In this document: piece by piece, positions 4,279 through 8,246 of the stretch
Numbering within the stretch: position 1 is the first letter of the stretch
Layout: every line of letters begins with the position of its first letter
NCBI GenBank assembly: GCA_023127875.1
Contig: JAGMFA010000089.1
Span: 1 to 8,246, forward strand
Length of the DNA stretch: 8,246 nt
Reading direction: 5' to 3'
From: Candidatus Zixiibacteriota bacterium
GTDB lineage: Bacteria > Zixibacteria > MSB-5A5 > SM1-73
Program-made: the position numbers and the translations under genes
Notes under the pieces: model-generated
Told to the model about the DNA's origin: nothing
What the model saw: the letters and a program-made list of their open reading frames with translations, nothing else
Databases searched by the model: none

Positions 4279-6462
4279 ATGGGTAGGTTGCTGATTGTCT
4301 CAAACAGAATGCCGATAAATGTTACAAAAAGGGAGGGCGGCCTGCGCTTTCAACCCAGCGTGGGGGGTGTGGCCACAGGACTGAGTTCATTCTATAAATC
4401 ATACCAGAGTTTGTGGATAGGATGGCCGGGAATCACTCTGGAGAAGATAAGAATGGAGGAAATAGAGGAAATCGGCGAAAAGTTGATTAAAGAGAATTGT
4501 TATCCTGTGTTTCTCTCCCAGCATGATGCTGAAAACTACTATTACGGCTTTTGCAACAAAACCATCTGGCCACTCTTTCACCATTTCCCTTTATACACAT
4601 CATACAGCAAAAGCTTTTGGGAAGCTTACAAACGGGTGAACCGAACTTTTTGTGATGCAGTGGTTAAGATTGCAGAACCTGAAGATGTCATCTGGGTTCA
4701 CGACTATCAACTCATGCTGCTTCCAGGACTTATAAGAGAGATACTGCCCGATGCCCACATAGGGTTCTTTCTTCACATACCTTTCCCATCCTTTGAGGTA
4801 TTCCGCCTGCTTCCCTGGCGCAAAGAAATTATCGAAGGATTTTCAGGAGCAGATCTGATAGGATTTCACACCTACGACTATGTTTTGCATTTTCTTGATA
4901 GTGTTCATCGCCTGTTAGGTTACGAACATACCTTTGGTCAGATCAACGCAGGTAACCGGGTAGTAAAAGTCGACGTATTTCCTATGGGAATAGATTACAA
5001 GCGATTTGCTACCGCTGTGCACGATCAAGAGGTGGAAAAGGGAATCAAAAGAATTCGAAAAAAATTGGGAGACCGTAAGATAATATTATCCATTGATCGT
5101 CTGGATTATACCAAAGGCATCGCCCAACGTTTAGAAGCGTTTGATGTTTTTCTGGAGAAGAACCCGCAATACAAAGAAAAGGTGACTCTTATTCTGGTGG
5201 CGGTTCCCTCACGCACCGGAGTGGAGCACTATACTCAGTTGAAAAATAGGGTGGATGAACTGGTAGGCAGAATTAATGGAAAGCATGGAACCATCGGTTG
5301 GGTGCCTATCTGGTATTTGTATCGCTTCCAGCCGTTTCATAGCTTGGTTGCTCTGTATAACGTGGCAGATGCTGCTTTAGTGACTCCTATGCGGGATGGA
5401 ATGAATCTTATTGCCAAGGAGTTCGTGGCAACCAAGGCAGATGGTAAGGGGGTTTTGATTTTAAGCGAGATGGCCGGAGCTTCAAAGGAGTTAGGTGAAG
5501 CCATTATAGTAAATCCAAACAACCAGGAGGAGATTGCGCAGGCTTTAAAAGTAGCTTTGATCATGCCGGAAGAAGAACAGATGGAGCGCAACCGGATAAT
5601 GCAAAAGAGACTTCAGCGTTATAACGTGGTGCGCTGGGGAACTGATTTTATCGACGCCTTATCCAGTATCAAGAAAATCCAAGTGGAGTTGTCTGTCAGG
5701 AAACTAACCTCCGAGACGCAAAAAAAACTAACTAGAAGCTATTCTGAGAGCGATAATAACATTATACTGCTGGACTATGATGGCACCTTGGTTCCCTTTG
5801 CCGAAAAGCCCCAAAAGGCAAAGCCGGATGAAGAGCTACTGAGTCTGCTGAATGCGCTTGGCAAAGATACCAAGAATGAAGTGGTAATCATAAGTGGACG
5901 AGATAGAGATACCCTGGATAAATGGTTTGGAAACCAAAAAATAAGTTTAATTGCCGAACACGGCGTATGGATCAAAGATCGGGGCAAGCCGTGGGAGACC
6001 ATAGAACCTCTGAGAGATGATTGGAAAGAACAGATGCGGCCGGTCCTTGAATGGTATGAGGATCGGACCCCTGGTTCATTCATCGAGGAAAAGGATTTTT
6101 CCTTAGTCTGGCATTACCGAAAGGTTGATCCTAAATTAGCTTCGATTAGAGCAGGGGAATTAAAGGACGCACTATTACAGCTCACCGCCAATCTTAACCT
6201 TGGAGTTTTAGAGGGTAGCAAAATCATCGAAATAAAAAGCGTGGGGATAAACAAGGGACGGGCGGTACTGCACTGGCTTTCAAAAACTGCGTGGGATTTT
6301 ATCCTGGCAATAGGAGACGATTGGACGGATGAAGATCTGTTCGCTGTTCTTCCTGAGTCAGCGTACTCCATCAAAGTGGGGATGAGCCCTTCAAAAGCCA
6401 AGTTCAATTTAGATTCGGTGACAGACGTAAGATTACTTCTCAAACAGCTGGTCAGGGCATAG
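4279..6462 (+). CDS. otsAB: Bifunctional trehalose-6-phosphate synthase/phosphatase (OtsA-OtsB fusion)
   Basis: This cytosolic enzyme should make trehalose from NDP-glucose and glucose-6-phosphate via trehalose-6-phosphate. Residues 1-470 are a GT20 synthase: R10 in IVSNR, G29-G30 (donor phosphate loop), W46, HDYQL (141-145, D142), LHIPFP (H166), IDRLDYTKG with R274 and K279, and RDGMNL followed by AKEF with D373 and E381; these correspond to the acceptor- and donor-binding residues of E. coli OtsA. Residues about 493-727 are a HAD-family phosphatase: nucleophile D499 and D501 in LDYDGTL, S539 in IISGRDRD, K659 in GINKGRA, and GDDWTDED (679-686). Both halves appear catalytically complete. The domain order synthase-phosphatase matches fused enzymes of eukaryotes, Thermoproteus tenax and some bacteria. 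The start MGRLLIVSNR is the normal one, though its ribosome-binding site is weak (GGA about 11 bases upstream). It is the first gene of an operon with treT. Confidence 0.95.
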   Translation: MGRLLIVSNRMPINVTKREGGLRFQPSVGGVATGLSSFYKSYQSLWIGWPGITLEKIRMEEIEEIGEKLIKENCYPVFLSQHDAENYYYGFCNKTIWPLFHHFPLYTSYSKSFWEAYKRVNRTFCDAVVKIAEPEDVIWVHDYQLMLLPGLIREILPDAHIGFFLHIPFPSFEVFRLLPWRKEIIEGFSGADLIGFHTYDYVLHFLDSVHRLLGYEHTFGQINAGNRVVKVDVFPMGIDYKRFATAVHDQEVEKGIKRIRKKLGDRKIILSIDRLDYTKGIAQRLEAFDVFLEKNPQYKEKVTLILVAVPSRTGVEHYTQLKNRVDELVGRINGKHGTIGWVPIWYLYRFQPFHSLVALYNVADAALVTPMRDGMNLIAKEFVATKADGKGVLILSEMAGASKELGEAIIVNPNNQEEIAQALKVALIMPEEEQMERNRIMQKRLQRYNVVRWGTDFIDALSSIKKIQVELSVRKLTSETQKKLTRSYSESDNNIILLDYDGTLVPFAEKPQKAKPDEELLSLLNALGKDTKNEVVIISGRDRDTLDKWFGNQKISLIAEHGVWIKDRGKPWETIEPLRDDWKEQMRPVLEWYEDRTPGSFIEEKDFSLVWHYRKVDPKLASIRAGELKDALLQLTANLNLGVLEGSKIIEIKSVGINKGRAVLHWLSKTAWDFILAIGDDWTDEDLFAVLPESAYSIKVGMSPSKAKFNLDSVTDVRLLLKQLVRA

Positions 6463-6463
6463 T

Positions 6464-7672
6464 ATGAAAAGCTTGGATGACTACAGTGAAATCGTGGGTG
6501 ATCAAGTTCTCTCCTCCATTTACCGGAAAGCGAGAAAGCTCACCGGAAAGCATGTATTACACATAAATGCCACCTACCAGGGTGGTGGAGTTGCGGAAAT
6601 CTTGGGATCTGTGGTGGTGCTGATGAATGACATCGGAATTGACACCGGCTGGAGGATACTACACGGAACCCCCGACTTTTTTGCCATAACCAAGAAATTT
6701 CACAATGCGCTCCAGGGATCTCCCATAAATCTTACTGAAATAAAGAAACGTCTGTATATCCGAGCCAATGAAGATTTTTCTATGTTTACGCATATAGATC
6801 ATGATTATGTAATTGTTCACGACCCACAGCCTCTCCCTCTGATAAAATACTATGCTAAAAAGCAACCCTGGATCTGGAGATGTCATGTGGATTTATCAAC
6901 TTCCAATAACGCGATCTGGGATTTCCTCAAGAAATTCATCCTCAGATATGATGTGGTGATTATGTCAAGTGAAAAATATAGAAGAGGGGATTTGCCGGTG
7001 GAGCAGAGGATTATTCAGCCAGCCATCGATCCTCTTTCTCCAAAAAATGTGGAAATTTCACAGAGGGACATTTCAAAGTATCTGAAAAAGTTTGGCATAC
7101 CCCGGGACAAGCCCCTGATAACTCAGATATCACGGTTCGACAAGTGGAAGGATCCGGAGGGGGTCATACAGGTATTCAAACTTGTTAAGAAAAAGGTAGA
7201 TTGCAGATTGGTGTTATGTGGAAGCATGGCGGCTGATGACCCAGAGGGTTGGATGATCTACGAGAAGGTGGAGCGAAAGGCGAAAGATTTGATCGAAAAT
7301 AAAGACGTCATACTTATAACCAGCGAAAACAGCATCCTGGTAAATGCCCTGCAAAGAGTCTCCGCAGTCATAATCCAGAAGTCGACCAGAGAAGGCTTTG
7401 GGCTTACCGTGACCGAGGCTTTGTGGAAGGGAACTCCAGTGGTGACTTCAAACATAGGAGGAATTCCACTACAAGTAACCGACGGTGAAAACGGTTTTTT
7501 GGTCGAAGTTGGCGACAAGAAGGGTTTTGCAGAAAGGATCATACAGTTGCTTAAAAATCCCGATCTGACTGAAGAGATGGGCAAAAAAGGCAAGGAAATA
7601 GTGAGGAAGAATTTTCTGATAACCAGAATTCTCTCTGATTATCTGGACTTGTTGAATGATATGATAAAATGA
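6464..7672 (+). CDS. treT: Trehalose glycosyltransferring synthase (TreT, GT4)
   Basis: TreT links glucose from NDP-glucose directly to free glucose to give trehalose, in one reversible step without trehalose-6-phosphate. The 402 residues match the archaeal Thermococcus/Pyrococcus enzyme along their length as I remember it: GGGVAEIL (40-47), FHNALQG (79-85), HDPQP (119-123), RCHVDLS (139-145), SRFDKWKDP with R224 and K229 (223-231), MAADDPEGW (255-263), and the retaining GT4 E-x7-E pair E310/E318 in REGFGLTVTEA. Length is typical. ATG 6464 lies one base after the otsAB stop, with AGGG at 6454-6457 as a ribosome-binding site, so the two are translationally coupled. Trehalose phosphorylases are close relatives and cannot be fully excluded. 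Which nucleotide sugar is used, and the direction in vivo, cannot be read from sequence. Confidence 0.88.
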   Translation: MKSLDDYSEIVGDQVLSSIYRKARKLTGKHVLHINATYQGGGVAEILGSVVVLMNDIGIDTGWRILHGTPDFFAITKKFHNALQGSPINLTEIKKRLYIRANEDFSMFTHIDHDYVIVHDPQPLPLIKYYAKKQPWIWRCHVDLSTSNNAIWDFLKKFILRYDVVIMSSEKYRRGDLPVEQRIIQPAIDPLSPKNVEISQRDISKYLKKFGIPRDKPLITQISRFDKWKDPEGVIQVFKLVKKKVDCRLVLCGSMAADDPEGWMIYEKVERKAKDLIENKDVILITSENSILVNALQRVSAVIIQKSTREGFGLTVTEALWKGTPVVTSNIGGIPLQVTDGENGFLVEVGDKKGFAERIIQLLKNPDLTEEMGKKGKEIVRKNFLITRILSDYLDLLNDMIK

Positions 7673-7721
7673 ACCCTGCATAGTAATGAAGTTTGCCATC
7701 CCCCACCTGAATAGATTTATC

Positions 7722-7751
7722 TTGCGTTTCCCTCTGTAAAAATTATATATT
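7722..7751 (+). promoter_or_regulatory. Possible promoter of the nucleotidyltransferase gene
   Basis: TTGCGT (7722-7727) and TATATT (7746-7751) are 18 bases apart, about 85 bases before the start at 7838. The same two hexamers are seen upstream of the DUF3147 gene. No convincing terminator is visible between treT and this site, so read-through is also possible. Confidence 0.25.
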
Positions 7752-8042
7752 ATCCTCAAGAGTTCAAGATAGCATAAAAAAAACGTAATCAGCGAGATTT
7801 TGAATAAGCTCTATTAGCATTTGAACCAGCGAAGAAGATGGAACAAAAAGAAACAAAAACGCTTGAAGAGATAAAGAAAATACTGAAAGAAAACCAGGCT
7901 GTTCTAAGAGAAAAGTTCAAAGTCAAAGAAATGGGCATTTTTGGCTCTTTTGTCAGAGGTGAGCAGAAGAAAAGGAGTGATGTGGATATATTGGTTGAGT
8001 TTAAGGAGGTAATTAGCCTTCTTAAGCTGGTTAGCTTTGTAG

Positions 8043-8065
8043 GTCAGGTGCCCTGCGCACCTGAC
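8043..8065. repeat. Perfect 9-bp hairpin at the MNT breakpoint
   Basis: GTCAGGTGC (8043-8051) and GCACCTGAC (8057-8065) are exact inverted repeats around CCTGC. It begins four bases after the last codon resembling the MNT family, so it marks or lies at the insertion boundary. Confidence 0.75.
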
Positions 8066-8069
8066 AAGT

Positions 8070-8162
8070 CAACTACCCCCGACTATAAGTCGGGGGCTTG
8101 GAATCCCAAATGGGCTGAAGTTAACACACAACCAGTTTTTGGAACCTCTGACTTGGTAGTTG
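8070..8162. repeat. Short element with CAACTACC inverted ends and internal palindrome
   Basis: CAACTACC (8070-8077) is the exact reverse complement of GGTAGTTG (8155-8162), enclosing 93 bases. Just inside the left end, CCCCCGACT (8076-8084) and AGTCGGGGG (8088-8096) form a perfect 9-bp stem around ATA. Size and structure resemble a non-autonomous mobile repeat. The hairpin also resembles those of IS200/IS605 ends, but no transposase is present. Confidence 0.55.
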
Positions 8163-8167
8163 TTTTC

Positions 8168-8246
8168 CCCTCTTTTCTCTTGTAGTGAGCGTAGCGAATC
8201 TAAAAGAGGGACAGGGGAGATTAAAATCCCCCTAAAGTCCCCCTTT
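8168..8246. repeat. Inverted-repeat segment running to the window edge
   Basis: CCCTCTTTT (8168-8176) and AAAAGAGGG (8202-8210) are exact inverted repeats, and GGGGA (8214-8218) pairs with TCCCC (8227-8231). The last 20 bases are runs of C broken by TAAAG, which looks like half of a CCCCCTAAA-type palindromic repeat common in environmental bacterial genomes, from memory. It continues beyond the window. Confidence 0.5.

Larger units (their letters stand above)
7838..8185 (+). pseudogene. Minimal nucleotidyltransferase (MNT antitoxin family), C-terminus replaced by repeats
   Basis: Residues 1-67 (7838-8038) match the MNT family (PF01909), small proteins that usually pair with a HEPN protein, where MntA-type members inactivate the toxin by adenylylation or AMPylation. 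The active-site signature is present: GSFVRGE at 36-42 and D48-V-D50 in RSDVDILVEF. After ISLLKLVSF (59-67) family resemblance stops. The remaining 48 residues are encoded by hairpin-rich repeat sequence (8043 onward) and resemble no domain. A normal member has about 95-105 residues, with a third acidic residue in a KVDLV-type strand that is missing here. The gene is therefore probably inactive. No HEPN partner is in the window; it and the rest of the gene could lie to the right. The start has only a poor ribosome-binding site (GAAG at 7831-7834). Confidence 0.75.

Noticed and set aside
4106..4294. 62-codon plus-strand open frame upstream of otsAB
   Set aside because: It overlaps the otsAB start in another frame, has no ribosome-binding site and runs through a decayed repeat.

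Overview
The window looks like an accessory, repeat-rich stretch of a chromosome from an uncultivated, moderately AT-rich bacterium. No rRNA, tRNA or housekeeping marker is present, so the taxonomy is weak. A fused trehalose-phosphate synthase/phosphatase, an archaeal-type TreT, a 15-residue-repeat exported protein and several palindromic intergenic repeats are what I would expect from a candidate-phylum or FCB-type bacterium, but this is an inference.

Layout. Positions 1-90 hold the end of an open frame entering from the left, a terminator-like hairpin and a second hairpin; together they resemble the end of an IS200/IS605-type element. Then, all on the minus strand (listed by rising coordinate, so each is downstream of the next), come a 34-codon relic of a nitroreductase C-terminus (132-236), an intact aldo/keto reductase (235-1068), an imperfect palindrome (1126-1232), a small SAM-dependent methyltransferase (1217-1954), a short N-terminal gene relic (1962-2054), a four-helix DUF3147-type membrane protein (2067-2417) and an exported protein built of about eighteen 15-residue repeats (2649-3662).

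A divergent intergenic region (3663-4278) carries no gene but a cluster of nested palindromes. On the plus strand it leads into a two-gene trehalose operon: a 727-residue OtsA-OtsB fusion and, one base later, a TreT-type trehalose glycosyltransferase. Together these supply two enzymatic routes to trehalose, via trehalose-6-phosphate and directly from NDP-glucose plus glucose.

The right end holds the first 67 codons of a minimal nucleotidyltransferase (MNT antitoxin family). The reading frame then runs into a composite of hairpin-rich repeats that replaces its C-terminus and continues to the window edge.

Most genes are ordinary. The noteworthy signals are the trehalose gene pairing, the regular repeat protein, the three-way-junction palindrome at 3854-3912, the methyltransferase bracketed by a palindrome and a gene relic, and the repeat-truncated MNT gene. 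I did not find a clearly new multi-gene system.
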